Shown here: positions 26,378 to 34,289 of the stretch, in pieces
How the letters are laid out: each line of letters opens with the position of its first letter
Position numbering within the stretch: the first letter of the stretch is position 1
Assembly: GCA_036262035.1 (NCBI GenBank)
Contig: DATAJS010000013.1
Coordinates: 248,001-312,000, forward strand
DNA: 64,000 nt
Origin: Burkholderiales bacterium
GTDB taxonomy: Bacteria; Pseudomonadota; Gammaproteobacteria; Burkholderiales; SG8-41
Reading direction: 5' to 3'
Translations under genes and position numbers: made by a program
Notes under the pieces: generated by a model
Databases searched by the model: none
What the model was told of the DNA's origin: nothing
Seen by the model: only the letters and a program-made list of their open reading frames with translations

Positions 26378-27025
26378 GTGTACATACCGAAGCATTTCGA
26401 AGAAAAAGACATCGCCGTGCTCCACGCGCTCGTGCGGTCGCATCCGCTGGGCGCGTGGGTCACCCAGACCGACACCGGGCTCGAGGTCAACCACATTCCC
26501 TTGCTGCTCGACCCGACCCGCGGAGAGCACGGCACGCTCATCGGCCACGTCGCACGCGCCAATCCGATCTGGCGCTCGTTTTCGAAGGATGCCGAATCGG
26601 TCGTGATCTTCCAGGGCCCGCACGCCTACATCACGCCGTCGTGGTATGCGAGCAAGGCGGCTCACGGCAAGGTCGTGCCGACGTGGAACTACGCGGTCGT
26701 CCACGCCTACGGCATGCCGCGCGCGATCGAAGACCGGGACTGGCTGCTCGGGCTCGTCACCAGGCTCACCGATACGAACGAAGCCGGACGCGAGACACCG
26801 TGGCGCGTCAGCGACGCGCCCGCCGATTACGTCGACACCATGCTGAAAGCGATCGTCGGCATCGAGATCCCGATCGCGAGGATCGCGGGCAAGTGGAAGA
26901 CCAGTCAGAACAGGGCGACCGGGGACAAGCTCGGCACGATCGCGGGCCTCTATGCGCGCGGCGACGAAGCCGCCGCAGCGATGGCGGCGCTCGTCGAGCG
27001 CCACGCGGGAGGTAAAGACCCGTGA
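26378..27025 (+). CDS. PaiB family FMN-binding protein
   Basis: A 215-residue split-barrel flavoprotein read from GTG at 26378. The N-terminus MYIPKHFEEKDIAVLHALVRSHPLGAWVT and the NHIPLLL, GHVARANPIW, ITPSWY and VPTWNYAVVHAYG blocks are diagnostic of the PaiB/negative transcriptional regulator family. In Bacillus, PaiB affects sporulation and protease genes; in proteobacteria its role is unclear and FMN or haem binding is likely. Ten bases separate it from the ACT gene and its stop overlaps the next start (GTGA). Confidence 0.9.
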   Translation: MYIPKHFEEKDIAVLHALVRSHPLGAWVTQTDTGLEVNHIPLLLDPTRGEHGTLIGHVARANPIWRSFSKDAESVVIFQGPHAYITPSWYASKAAHGKVVPTWNYAVVHAYGMPRAIEDRDWLLGLVTRLTDTNEAGRETPWRVSDAPADYVDTMLKAIVGIEIPIARIAGKWKTSQNRATGDKLGTIAGLYARGDEAAAAMAALVERHAGGKDP

Positions 27026-27372
27026 AGCAGACCTACCAGGGCTCGTGCCATTGCGGCGCGGTGCGCTTCGAAGTCGACGCCGACCTCGATCACGTGCGCG
27101 TCTGCGACTGCTCGATCTGCCATCGCCGCGGCGCGCTCATCCATCGCGTGCCGCCCGACGCCCTGCGCCTCCTGACGCCGTGGGAAGGCCTCGAGGTGTA
27201 CGAGTGGCACACGCGCGTCGCGAAGGACTATTTCTGTCCCACGTGCGGCATCCTGCCGTTCAGGCGGCCGCGCACGGTCGAGGACGTCTGGGGCGTGAAC
27301 GTGCGCTGCCTCGAAGGCGTGGACCACTCGGACATACCGAGGAAGCCGATCTACGGCAGCCGACTGGATTGA
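27022..27372 (+). CDS. GFA family (CENP-V/GFA) zinc protein
   Basis: A 116-residue GFA-fold protein. The seven metal-type cysteines are in the expected places: GSCHCGAVRFEV, VCDCSICHRRG and FCPTCGILPF, which bind two zinc ions. Some members bind glutathione and were described as formaldehyde-activating, though that reaction is disputed. Starts with GTG overlapping the PaiB stop, so the two are translationally coupled. Confidence 0.9.
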   Translation: MKQTYQGSCHCGAVRFEVDADLDHVRVCDCSICHRRGALIHRVPPDALRLLTPWEGLEVYEWHTRVAKDYFCPTCGILPFRRPRTVEDVWGVNVRCLEGVDHSDIPRKPIYGSRLD

Positions 27373-27380
27373 GGAAAACC

Positions 27381-27686
27381 ATGGACTACCTGCTCTTCTA
27401 CGACGTCGCACCCGATTATCTCGAGCGCCGGGGCGCGTTTCGCGCCGAGCATCTCGCGCTCGCGTGGAAGTTCCAGTCGGAAGGACATCTCGTGCTGGCG
27501 GGCGCGCTCGCCAATCCCGCGGACGGCGCGGTCTTTCACTTCAGGGGCGATACGCCTGCGGCAGCCGAAGCGTTCGTGAAGGCCGATCCCTACGTTCGCA
27601 ACGGCCTCGTCAGCCGCTGGCGCGTGCGGGAATGGGCGACGGTGGTGGGGGATGCGGCGGCGACGCCGGTGCGGCCGGAAACTTGA
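27381..27686 (+). CDS. YciI family protein
   Basis: A 101-residue ferredoxin-like-fold protein: MDYLLFYDVAPDYLERRGAFRAEHL with the central His, then LVLAGALANPADGAVFHF and the FVKADPYVRNGLVSRWRVREW end. YciI-like proteins include dehydrochlorinases and muconolactone-isomerase-like enzymes. The ATG at 27381 lies 8 bases after the GFA stop and is preceded by a GAGGAAAA ribosome binding site. Last gene of the ACT-PaiB-GFA-YciI run. Confidence 0.9.
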   Translation: MDYLLFYDVAPDYLERRGAFRAEHLALAWKFQSEGHLVLAGALANPADGAVFHFRGDTPAAAEAFVKADPYVRNGLVSRWRVREWATVVGDAAATPVRPET

Positions 27687-27698
27687 GTCCTTGAAGGT

Positions 27699-27749
27699 TA
27701 AAATGGATCCCGGATCGCGGCCGCTACCGCGGACGCGTCCGGGATGACG
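27699..27749. repeat. REP-like GGATCCCGGATC...GTCCGGGATGACG repeat
   Basis: Variant unit with the TAAAATGGAT entry and a CCCGGA...TCCGGG stem, lying between the convergent YciI and coiled-coil genes. Confidence 0.75.
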
Positions 27750-27765
27750 GCGCCTGTCGGTGCCG

Positions 27766-28056
27766 TCACTTATAGAACCGCTCGCTCGCCCTCTCGTACG
27801 CCTCGCGCATGCTGTTCCACGCCTGATCGGCGCCCTTCATCATCTCCAGCCACGCGTCGCCCGAGGCGTTCTGTACCTTGCGCAGCTGCTCCATCGCGTC
27901 GTCGCGCCGCTGTCTGAACAGATCGAGCTGTCTTTCGTATTCGGCCTTCTGCCCCGCCTGCGCCTGCTTGGCTTTCTCCTGCCAGTCCTGGAACTGTTTG
28001 TTCCACGCGTCGAGCTGGGAGTTCATCCGGGCGACGTAGTCGTCTCTTTCGCTCAT
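27766..28056 (-). CDS. Small coiled-coil protein
   Basis: A 96-residue, highly charged protein rich in Gln, Lys, Glu and Arg with heptad-like spacing from about residue 8 to 65 (MNSQLDAWNKQFQDWQEKAK, YERQLDLFRQRRDDAMEQL). No signal peptide. A strong GGAGG site lies just before the ATG at 28056. It resembles the small stress-type coiled-coil proteins of cyanobacteria and proteobacteria, but no function is assigned. It ends the minus-strand unit that begins at 31196. Confidence 0.8.
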   Translation of the reverse strand: MSERDDYVARMNSQLDAWNKQFQDWQEKAKQAQAGQKAEYERQLDLFRQRRDDAMEQLRKVQNASGDAWLEMMKGADQAWNSMREAYERASERFYK

Positions 28057-28093
28057 GCATGCCTCCATCGAAGGGTGAGGCCCCGCACCGGTC

Positions 28094-29332
28094 CTAGAAG
28101 CGGTCCGGACTGAAGGGTGCAATGTCGAGGCGGGGCGTTCTACCGGCGACGAGATCGCTGATCACCTGGCCCGTCGCGGGCGCGGCCATCAGTCCGAAGT
28201 GCCCATGACCGTATGCCAGAAAGATACCTGCCGCAAGCGGGGCGCGCCCGACCACCGGCAGCGAATCGGGCGTCGACGGACGCGTGCCCATCCATTGGCG
28301 GTAGCCTTCGACGTTGATACCGGGCAGCAGCCTCGGCGCGAGCTTCGCGAGCGCTTCCGCGCGGCCCCAGTTCGGCGGTGCATCCATGCGCCTGAACTCC
28401 GACGTTCCCGCGAGACGGATGCCGCCTTCCATCGGCGCTGCGACGAACTTGCCGTCGGCATCGGTGACCGGCACCCGCAGGTTCACCTTCGGGTCGGGGA
28501 GCTCGATGTGATAGCCGCGCTCGGGCGCGACCGGCACGGTGACGCCGAGGCCGCGCACGAGGCGCGGCGACGCGGCGCCGGCCGCCACGACGGCGGCATC
28601 GCCGTCGATGTCGCCGTTGCTCGTCTTCACGGTCGCGCGGCCCGCCGCTACCTCGATCCGTTCGACCGCCGCCTGCACGAGCGTCCCGCCGTTCGCGACG
28701 AAATGCTTCGCGAGCACGTCGACGACGCGCCACGGGCTGCGCACGTGGCCGTTGTCGCGCAGGAAGAAGCCGTAGCGGTAGTCCTCGGCGAGCGAAGGCT
28801 CGATGTCGTGTATGCGCGCGGCGTCGACGATCTCGACTTCGCCGGCGTGCTCGGCGCGGAGCTCTCTGGCGAACGCGCTGCCGGCGAATCCCTTTTCGGT
28901 CCGATAGACGTGAAGCATGCCGTCGTGGCGCAGCAGGTCCGGCGCGCCGGCGGACGCGAGGAGCTCGGTGTAATTCTCCAGCGAAGGACCGTTGATCGAG
29001 CGCAGCGCTTGCGCGCCTTGAGACGCACGCTCGCGCGTGCACGCGCTGCGAAAGTGCAGGAACCACGGCAGCAGCGAAGGCAGCTGCCGCCACGACAGCG
29101 TCAGCGGCCCCAGCGGATCGGTGATCCACTTCGGCACGTTCTTCAGCGTGCCCGGCAGCGCGAACGGAATGATCGAGCTCGGCGCGATCGACCCGGCGTT
29201 GCCGAACGACGTGCCCTTGCCCGGCTCGCCCTTGTCGACGACGGTCACGCGGTGACCGTCGCGCTGGAGGTAGATCGCGGTGGCGACGCCGACGATGCCG
29301 GCGCCGATGATGGTGATGTCCTGTTTATTCAA
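28094..29332 (-). CDS. FAD-dependent D-amino-acid dehydrogenase-like oxidoreductase
   Basis: A 412-residue DAO-fold flavoprotein. The N-terminus has the dinucleotide-binding motif IIGAGIVGVATAIYLQRDGH and the C-terminus the second FAD segment GHGHFGLMAAPATGQVISDLV. DadA-type enzymes oxidise D-amino acids and pass electrons to quinone. It starts with TTG, overlapping the DUF4387 stop by 8 bases, so it belongs to the AtuA/DUF4387 operon. A second member of the family is at 47985-49226; both also lie near Bug receptor genes. Confidence 0.9.
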   Translation of the reverse strand: MNKQDITIIGAGIVGVATAIYLQRDGHRVTVVDKGEPGKGTSFGNAGSIAPSSIIPFALPGTLKNVPKWITDPLGPLTLSWRQLPSLLPWFLHFRSACTRERASQGAQALRSINGPSLENYTELLASAGAPDLLRHDGMLHVYRTEKGFAGSAFARELRAEHAGEVEIVDAARIHDIEPSLAEDYRYGFFLRDNGHVRSPWRVVDVLAKHFVANGGTLVQAAVERIEVAAGRATVKTSNGDIDGDAAVVAAGAASPRLVRGLGVTVPVAPERGYHIELPDPKVNLRVPVTDADGKFVAAPMEGGIRLAGTSEFRRMDAPPNWGRAEALAKLAPRLLPGINVEGYRQWMGTRPSTPDSLPVVGRAPLAAGIFLAYGHGHFGLMAAPATGQVISDLVAGRTPRLDIAPFSPDRF

Positions 29333-29636
29333 TCTCTATACTCATCAAAGGCACATGCTGCTGGCACCCGTAGACGTCGCGGTCCTGAATGTCGCCGGAA
29401 CCCACGGGCCTGCGGATCGTGATCTTGAACGCGACCGCCGGATCGTAAGGCCGGCAGACGAGCACGTCGTCGGCGCGCACGCGGTAGATCTCGGCGATGC
29501 GCGCGGCGTTGATCGCACCCGAGCGCTTCACGCGCTCGTATTGCTCCGGATCGTCGAACATCACGTCGAAGGTCACTTCGAAAGGGCCGGCGTTCTTGCT
29601 GCGGATCACTTTAGCCAAGTCAAGGAGTGTGGCCAT
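29325..29636 (-). CDS. DUF4387 protein, partner of AtuA-type protein
   Basis: A 103-residue protein: MATLLDLAKVIRSKNAGPFE, then FDVMFDDPEQYERVKRSGA and the conserved DRDVYGCQQHVPL end. DUF4387 proteins are encoded beside DUF1446/AtuA proteins, sometimes fused to them, and the pair is thought to be one enzyme. The ATG at 29636 overlaps the stop of a 13-codon mini-ORF as TGATG. A GTG at 29639 is an alternative start. The start region forms a 12-bp mRNA hairpin that contains the AAGGAG ribosome binding site in its stem. Confidence 0.9.
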   Translation of the reverse strand: MATLLDLAKVIRSKNAGPFEVTFDVMFDDPEQYERVKRSGAINAARIAEIYRVRADDVLVCRPYDPAVAFKITIRRPVGSGDIQDRDVYGCQQHVPLMSIEIE

Positions 29637-29652
29637 CACGCACTCCTTGACT
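29618..29652 (-). promoter_or_regulatory. Hairpin burying the DUF4387 ribosome binding site
   Basis: In the transcript AGTCAAGGAGTG pairs over 12 perfect base pairs with CACTCCTTGACT, leaving an 11-nt loop (CGTGATGGCCA) that holds the ATG. The Shine-Dalgarno AAGGAG is inside the stem. Ribosomes finishing the upstream mini-ORF would open it, so this looks like a translational coupling device. Regulation is inferred. Confidence 0.6.
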
Positions 29653-29677
29653 GAGCGAGGTCGAGGAGCGTCGCCAT
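29636..29677 (-). CDS. 13-codon mini-ORF duplicating the DUF4387 N-terminus
   Basis: ATG at 29677 overlaps the AtuA stop (TGATG) and reads MATLLDLAQSRSA before a TGA that overlaps the DUF4387 ATG. The first eight residues equal those of DUF4387, but the DNA differs mainly at synonymous positions (CTC CTC GAC CTC against CTC CTT GAC TTG). It is either a duplicated, frameshifted former start or a coupling leader peptide. Confidence 0.5.
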   Translation of the reverse strand: MATLLDLAQSRSA

Positions 29678-31038
29678 CAGTTCCTGACCTCCTCGATCGT
29701 CATCGGGAAGACTTCGCACGGCTCTTCGAGCGGCATGAGGTGATACACCGCGAAGCGGTACGCGGGCCCGAGCGGCACGCCGAACGGCGAGAACGGATAG
29801 GCCATGTTGCCCGCGGTGTTGCGGATGCCCGGATAGCTCGCATGCTGGAGCGTGCCGCGCACGAACATCGCGACCCCGGTCGCCAGCTCCTGCTCGGGCG
29901 CGACCGCGTCGATCAGCATCCCGACTTCGTGCGGGTGCGCGTCGGTCACGGGCTCCAGCTTGCCCATCACCGCGTTCTTGCCGTACACGCTGAAGTTGAG
30001 CTGCACGCCTTTGGCCGTGAGGCCGAAGCGCGCTTCGGCGCGCTCGCGCACGTCGGCGAAGAGCAGATCGAGCGCGGCGATCATGTAGGGATCGCGGATG
30101 CCCACGAGCACGACGCTCCTGTAACCCAGGTGCTCGGCGCCTTCGAGCTTCACGCGGTAGCGCGCGTCCGGGATGAAGCGGCTGCCGGTCACTTTCACGC
30201 GCCGCTCGTCGAGCTGCACGAATTGCGCGTGGGTGAGATCGTTCATGCCGCCGGGGCCGGGCTGGAGGCACGGATCGCCGCGCTCGTACAGCGAGTGCCC
30301 CGCAACCGATACCGTCGTGCAGCGGTGATCGGGGTGGCACGGCTCCACTTCGAAGTGATCGCGGCGCACGCGCCCGATCAGCGGCTCGGCGAGATCGGTC
30401 GGCACCGCCGACAGGCCCGCACACTCGAGGATCTTGCCGCAGTGGAGCGAAAGCCCCGCGTCGTAGCCTTTCAGCATCGGCAGCGCGGCGAAGATGACGT
30501 CGTCGCACGCGCGCCCGGCGACGATGACGTCCGCGCCGGCATCCAGCGCTTTCATGAAAGGCTCGACGCCCATCTGCGCGACGATCGGCCCGCAGCGGTC
30601 GATCACCTCGTTCGTCAGCGGCTCGGGGCCGAGGCTTTCGAAAGCCTCCTGCGCGTTGCGCCGCTTCAGCTCGGCCTTGTCGATCTCGGCGCTGATCACT
30701 GCCATCCGGAAGGACAGGCCGTCCTCACGCGCGATCTCGCGCACGATCTGCACGCATTGCGCGAGCGAGACGTTCGCTCCGCTCGTCAGCGCCGAGCCGA
30801 CGATCAGCGGAATGCGCTTGGCGCGCGCCGCGCGCAGCATGATCGACAGGTCGTGGCGATAGGTCGCGAGCGGCAGGAACGTCGCGCCGGTGCCGTGGTA
30901 GTACGGCCCCATGTCGGTGGAGCCCGCGTCCTGTCCGATGAAGTGGGGGTCGAGCGACATCCCGCGTTTGAACGCGTCGAGGTTGTAACCGCTCCCCATC
31001 GAGCCCGAGGGCGCGAGGCCGACGATCTCCTCCATCAT
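29677..31038 (-). CDS. Acyclic terpene utilisation AtuA/DUF1446 family protein
   Basis: A 453-residue protein of the AtuA family: APSGSMGSGYNLDAFKRG, DAGSTDMGPYYHGTGATFLP, IPLIVGSALTSGANVS, and the glycine-rich DVIVAGRACDDVIFAALPML block are family landmarks. AtuA of Pseudomonas is required for growth on acyclic terpenes, but most members have unknown substrates and the DUF4387 neighbour is a more general partner. The ATG at 31038 overlaps the stop of the preceding small ORF (ATGATG); an in-frame GTG at 31050 and ATG at 31035 are alternatives. Confidence 0.9.
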   Translation of the reverse strand: MMEEIVGLAPSGSMGSGYNLDAFKRGMSLDPHFIGQDAGSTDMGPYYHGTGATFLPLATYRHDLSIMLRAARAKRIPLIVGSALTSGANVSLAQCVQIVREIAREDGLSFRMAVISAEIDKAELKRRNAQEAFESLGPEPLTNEVIDRCGPIVAQMGVEPFMKALDAGADVIVAGRACDDVIFAALPMLKGYDAGLSLHCGKILECAGLSAVPTDLAEPLIGRVRRDHFEVEPCHPDHRCTTVSVAGHSLYERGDPCLQPGPGGMNDLTHAQFVQLDERRVKVTGSRFIPDARYRVKLEGAEHLGYRSVVLVGIRDPYMIAALDLLFADVRERAEARFGLTAKGVQLNFSVYGKNAVMGKLEPVTDAHPHEVGMLIDAVAPEQELATGVAMFVRGTLQHASYPGIRNTAGNMAYPFSPFGVPLGPAYRFAVYHLMPLEEPCEVFPMTIEEVRN

Positions 31039-31196
31039 CGCTCCCGCCACACCGGCGTCGACGAGCCCGGATGGCCGTAGTCGCGCGGCTCCAGCCCCGA
31101 GTGGAACCAGCGCACGAACGTCGTCACGTCGAAGATCGAAATGCCGAGGCGAGCGCCGTAGACCGTCTTCCTGCCAGTCGCTTTTCTGGAATTCAC
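31035..31196 (-). CDS. Small 53-residue protein ahead of the AtuA operon
   Basis: Read from GTG at 31196 behind an AGGGAGGAGC ribosome binding site, ending in a TGA that overlaps the AtuA start. The product is basic and aromatic (GRKTVYGARLGISIFDVTTF, then VRWFHSGLEPRDYG) with no signal peptide. No family was recognised. It could be an N-terminal remnant of a larger lost gene or a true short protein; the strong ribosome site and the same TGATG-style coupling as the rest of the operon favour translation. Confidence 0.5.
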   Translation of the reverse strand: MNSRKATGRKTVYGARLGISIFDVTTFVRWFHSGLEPRDYGHPGSSTPVWRER

Positions 31197-31216
31197 CGCT
31201 CCTCCCTGGTTGGCCG

Positions 31217-31345
31217 TCATTCCCGACCCGCGGCAGCGGGGGCTATCGGGAATCCATGCGACGCGTAGCGTCGTCCTGGCGAAAGCCAGGATCCGTTTTC
31301 CGACGATCGCGTCAAAATGGTTCCCCGCCTGCGCGGGGGATGACG
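31217..31345. repeat. Triple REP-like repeat cluster
   Basis: Three units in a row: GTCATTCCCGACCCGCGGCAG...CGGGAATCCAT, then GTCCTGGCGAAAGCCAGGATCC, then CAAAATGGTTCCCCGCCTGCGCGGGGGATGACG. Each keeps the family's outer ends but has a different stem. It fills the gap between the Bug receptor stop and the small ORF. Confidence 0.85.
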
Positions 31346-31363
31346 ATCGGTTGATCACCCGTT

Positions 31364-32326
31364 TCACTGCTCGATCTTGATATTCGCCGTCTTCACCACC
31401 GTCGCCCAGCGCTCGGTATCCCGGCGGATCATCTCGCCGAATTCCTTCGGGCCGCTGGCGACGATCTCCGCGCTCGCCGACGCGAGCCGGTCCTGCACGT
31501 CCTTGCTCGCGAGCGCCTTGGAGAATTCGGAGTGCAGCCTGGCGATGACCGGTTGCGGCGTGCCTCTCGGCGCGACCATGCCGATCCACAGCGGCGCATC
31601 CATTCCGGTGAGCCCGAGCTCTTCGAAGGTCGGCACGTTGGGCAGCGCCTGCGTGCGCTTCTTCGAGGCGACGGCGATGGGGCGGATGCGGTTGCTGTCG
31701 AGCAGTGGCTTGCCCGACGACGCGGTCGTGAAGATCATCGGCACGTCGCCCGACGCGACATCGGTCATCGCGGCGCCCGCGCCTTTGTAAGGCACGCCGA
31801 GGAGATTGATGCCCGCGCGCTGGCGGAAGAGCTCCATCGTCAGATGCGACACCCCGCCCACACCCGACAGCGCGATGCCGACCTTGCCGGGCTGCGCCTT
31901 GGCGCGCTCGATCACTTCCTTCACGGTCTTCGCGGGAAAGCCGACGTTGGCGAACAGGAACATCGGCGTGTCGACGAAGTGCGTGACCGGCACGAGGTCC
32001 TTCGCCGGGTTGTAAGGCATCTTGTGGTACAGCGCCGGCGCGATCGAGATCTGGCCGTTGCTGCCGAGGAGGAGCGTGTAACCGTCGGGCGCGGCGTTCG
32101 CAACGATCTCGCCCGCGATGAGTCCGCCCGCGCCGCCGCGGTTGTCGAGCACGAGCTGCTTGCCGGTCTGCTGCGCGAACTTCTCGCCGACCGCGCGTCC
32201 CGGAAGATCGAGCCCGCCGCCCGGCGGGTAAGGCACCAGCATGCGCACCGGCCGCGCGGGGAAATCCTCCGCGGCAATGGCCACCAACGAAACACACAAG
32301 CAGAAGCAGACCGCGATCCATCGCAT
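31364..32326 (-). CDS. Bug/TctC family periplasmic solute receptor
   Basis: A 320-residue receptor with a Cys-rich signal peptide (MRWIAVCFCLCVSLVAIAAE). The ligand loops are PYPPGGGLDLPGRAVGEK, VLDNRGGAGGLIAGEI and APDGYTLLLGSNGQ. The lobe connector reads RTQALPNVPTFEELG and the last helix NIKIEQ. It lies downstream of the TPP-enzyme gene on the same strand, separated by a 15-bp tandem array (32352-32438). Closest in motif spacing to the receptor at 51199. Confidence 0.95.
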   Translation of the reverse strand: MRWIAVCFCLCVSLVAIAAEDFPARPVRMLVPYPPGGGLDLPGRAVGEKFAQQTGKQLVLDNRGGAGGLIAGEIVANAAPDGYTLLLGSNGQISIAPALYHKMPYNPAKDLVPVTHFVDTPMFLFANVGFPAKTVKEVIERAKAQPGKVGIALSGVGGVSHLTMELFRQRAGINLLGVPYKGAGAAMTDVASGDVPMIFTTASSGKPLLDSNRIRPIAVASKKRTQALPNVPTFEELGLTGMDAPLWIGMVAPRGTPQPVIARLHSEFSKALASKDVQDRLASASAEIVASGPKEFGEMIRRDTERWATVVKTANIKIEQ

Positions 32327-32351
32327 AGCAGCTCCTCGTATCAGTGTTTAC

Positions 32352-32438
32352 GTCACCGTTTCATGTCACCGCTTTTCGTCACCGCTTTATCCGTCACCGC
32401 CTTACCCGTCACCGTTTCATCCGTCACCTCTCCATCCA
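32352..32438. repeat. Degenerate 13-15 bp tandem repeat array
   Basis: Six units each begin GTCACC, at 32352, 32365, 32378, 32393, 32408 and 32423, followed by (G/T)(C/T)TT- or TCTCC-type tails. The periods are 13, 13, 15, 15 and 15 bases. It occupies nearly the whole spacer between the TPP-enzyme stop and the Bug receptor start, so it forms the leader of the receptor transcript. Confidence 0.8.
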
Positions 32439-34127
32439 TCATCCCATCCACTGCAAAACCGGCGCGGCCGCCTCCTCCAGCGACTGCGCGATCACGTCGA
32501 CGAGCGCGGGACCGTCGTGCTCGGCAGCCTGGCGCAGAACCGAACCAAGCTGCGCAGGATCCTCGACCTTCCACGACTTCACACCATAGCCGCTGGCGAT
32601 CAGCGCGTGGTCGGTGCGGTCGAAATCGACCGAGAAATAGCGCTGGCCGTAACTCGCGCGCTGGCTCGCCTTGATCCAGCCGTAGGCCGAGTTCGAGAAC
32701 ACGACCATGAGCAAGGGCACCTTGTGACGCACCACGGTTTCGAGCTCGCCCACGGCGAAGCCGAAGCTGCCGTCGCCCATGAGCGAGACGCATTTGCTCG
32801 CAGGTTTCGCGAACCACGCGCCGGTGGCCGCGGCCATCGAATAGCCGAGCGCGCCATGCGCACGGTTGGTGAGGAAGTATCGCCCGGCCTGCCGCATTGG
32901 GTAATACGCCGAGACATAAGGACACGGCGTGCCCGGATCGGCGACCACGATCGCGTCCGGCGGCAGCACGCGCGCAAGCTCGGCGAGCACGCGCTCGGGC
33001 TTGATCGGCCGCGAGGTTGCGGCGGCGAGCGCTTCGAACGCGTCCCATTTGGTCTTGCGGGCTCGGGCGACGATCGCCTTGCCGTCGGCGGCGCCTTTGA
33101 TGCGCGTGCCTTCCTGAAGCTGCGCGAGCAATTGCTCGAGCGTGAGCTTCGCGTCGCCCACCAGTGCGTGGGCGGTGCGATAGTTCGCCGAGATCGCCGA
33201 GGCGTCGACGTCGATGTGCACGATCGGGATCTCGCGCGAAGGATTCTTCCAGTGCTCGGTCGTGGTCGAGCCTGCGCGGCAGCCGACGAACACGACGAGA
33301 TCGGCCTGCTGCACCACTTCGCGCGTCGCGATGACGCCGCCGTTGGCGCCGACCACTCCCGCGCACAGCGGATGCGTTTCCGCGAGGCTGCCTTTGCCGC
33401 TGACGGTCGTGCACACCGGCGCGTCGAGCAGCGTCGCGATGCGCTCCAGCGCGTCGCTCGCACCCGAAGCGATCACGCCGCCGCCGCACACGAACACCGG
33501 GCACTTCGCACGCACGATCGCTTCCGCGGCCTGCGCGACGGCGCCGGGATCGGCGCTCGTGCGCCACGCCGGACAGCGCTGATGGCCCTGCTGCGCCCAC
33601 AGGTCGCCCGGATCGACGCTCTGCTTCATGACGTCGAACGGCAGGCCGATGTGCGTCGCGCCGGGGCGTCCCGTCGTCATCTCGCGAAACGCGCTGCGGA
33701 TCGCCTGCGGGATCTGCTCGGCGCGGTCGACGACGGTGTTCCATTTGGTCAGCGGCCGATACAACGCATCCTGGTCGAGCTCGGTCAGCGGATAGCGCCC
33801 GCGTGACAGCACCGGCACGTCGGAGGTGATGCCGAGCACCGGCACGCACGATTCGTTCGCCTCGACCAGCCCCGGCAGCAGGTAGGTCGCGCCCCCGCCA
33901 CTGGGTCCTTCGCACACCCCCGGCCGTCCGCTCACGCGGGCGTAACCGTCCGCCATGTACGCGGCGCTGCGCTCGTCGCGCGTGAGCACGTGCGTGATGG
34001 CGTGGTCCACGCGGTAGAGCGCGTCGTAGAACGGCAGGCTCGTATCGCCGCAGAGTCCGAAGATGTGCGTGACCCCGTTGAGCTCGAGCATGCGCACCGC
34101 GGCTTCCGCACCGTTGAACTGGTCCAT
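32439..34127 (-). CDS. Acetolactate synthase-like thiamine pyrophosphate enzyme
   Basis: A 562-residue ThDP enzyme with the three expected domains. The PYR domain holds the cofactor-activating Glu in LTRDERSAAYMADGYAR (about residue 52) and GPSGGGATYLLPGL. A central nucleotide-like domain has FVCGGGVIASGAS. The PP domain contains GDGSFGFAVGELETVVRH with the Asn-type ligand in FSNSAYGW. Members include acetolactate synthase, glyoxylate carboligase, oxalyl-CoA decarboxylase and sulfoacetaldehyde acetyltransferase; no small ilvN subunit is adjacent, so a catabolic role is likelier than valine synthesis. Confidence 0.92.
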   Translation of the reverse strand: MDQFNGAEAAVRMLELNGVTHIFGLCGDTSLPFYDALYRVDHAITHVLTRDERSAAYMADGYARVSGRPGVCEGPSGGGATYLLPGLVEANESCVPVLGITSDVPVLSRGRYPLTELDQDALYRPLTKWNTVVDRAEQIPQAIRSAFREMTTGRPGATHIGLPFDVMKQSVDPGDLWAQQGHQRCPAWRTSADPGAVAQAAEAIVRAKCPVFVCGGGVIASGASDALERIATLLDAPVCTTVSGKGSLAETHPLCAGVVGANGGVIATREVVQQADLVVFVGCRAGSTTTEHWKNPSREIPIVHIDVDASAISANYRTAHALVGDAKLTLEQLLAQLQEGTRIKGAADGKAIVARARKTKWDAFEALAAATSRPIKPERVLAELARVLPPDAIVVADPGTPCPYVSAYYPMRQAGRYFLTNRAHGALGYSMAAATGAWFAKPASKCVSLMGDGSFGFAVGELETVVRHKVPLLMVVFSNSAYGWIKASQRASYGQRYFSVDFDRTDHALIASGYGVKSWKVEDPAQLGSVLRQAAEHDGPALVDVIAQSLEEAAAPVLQWMG

Positions 34128-34289
34128 CCAAATCTCCGTGTCGGGCGTCTCCCGACTGTATTATGCTTTGTGAAGTCCGCCATACCCCGCAGCCGTTGAA
34201 ACCGCGCTGAAACACTCTGCCTGGCGGCGGATATTCGGCGTATACACGCGCTTCGTAGACTTGCCAGCTCGCCCTGTGGGAGGTCTGTC

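Noticed and set aside
32352-32438. CRISPR array or origin iterons
   Set aside because: Units are only 13-15 bases without unique spacers, and there is no replication initiator gene in the window.
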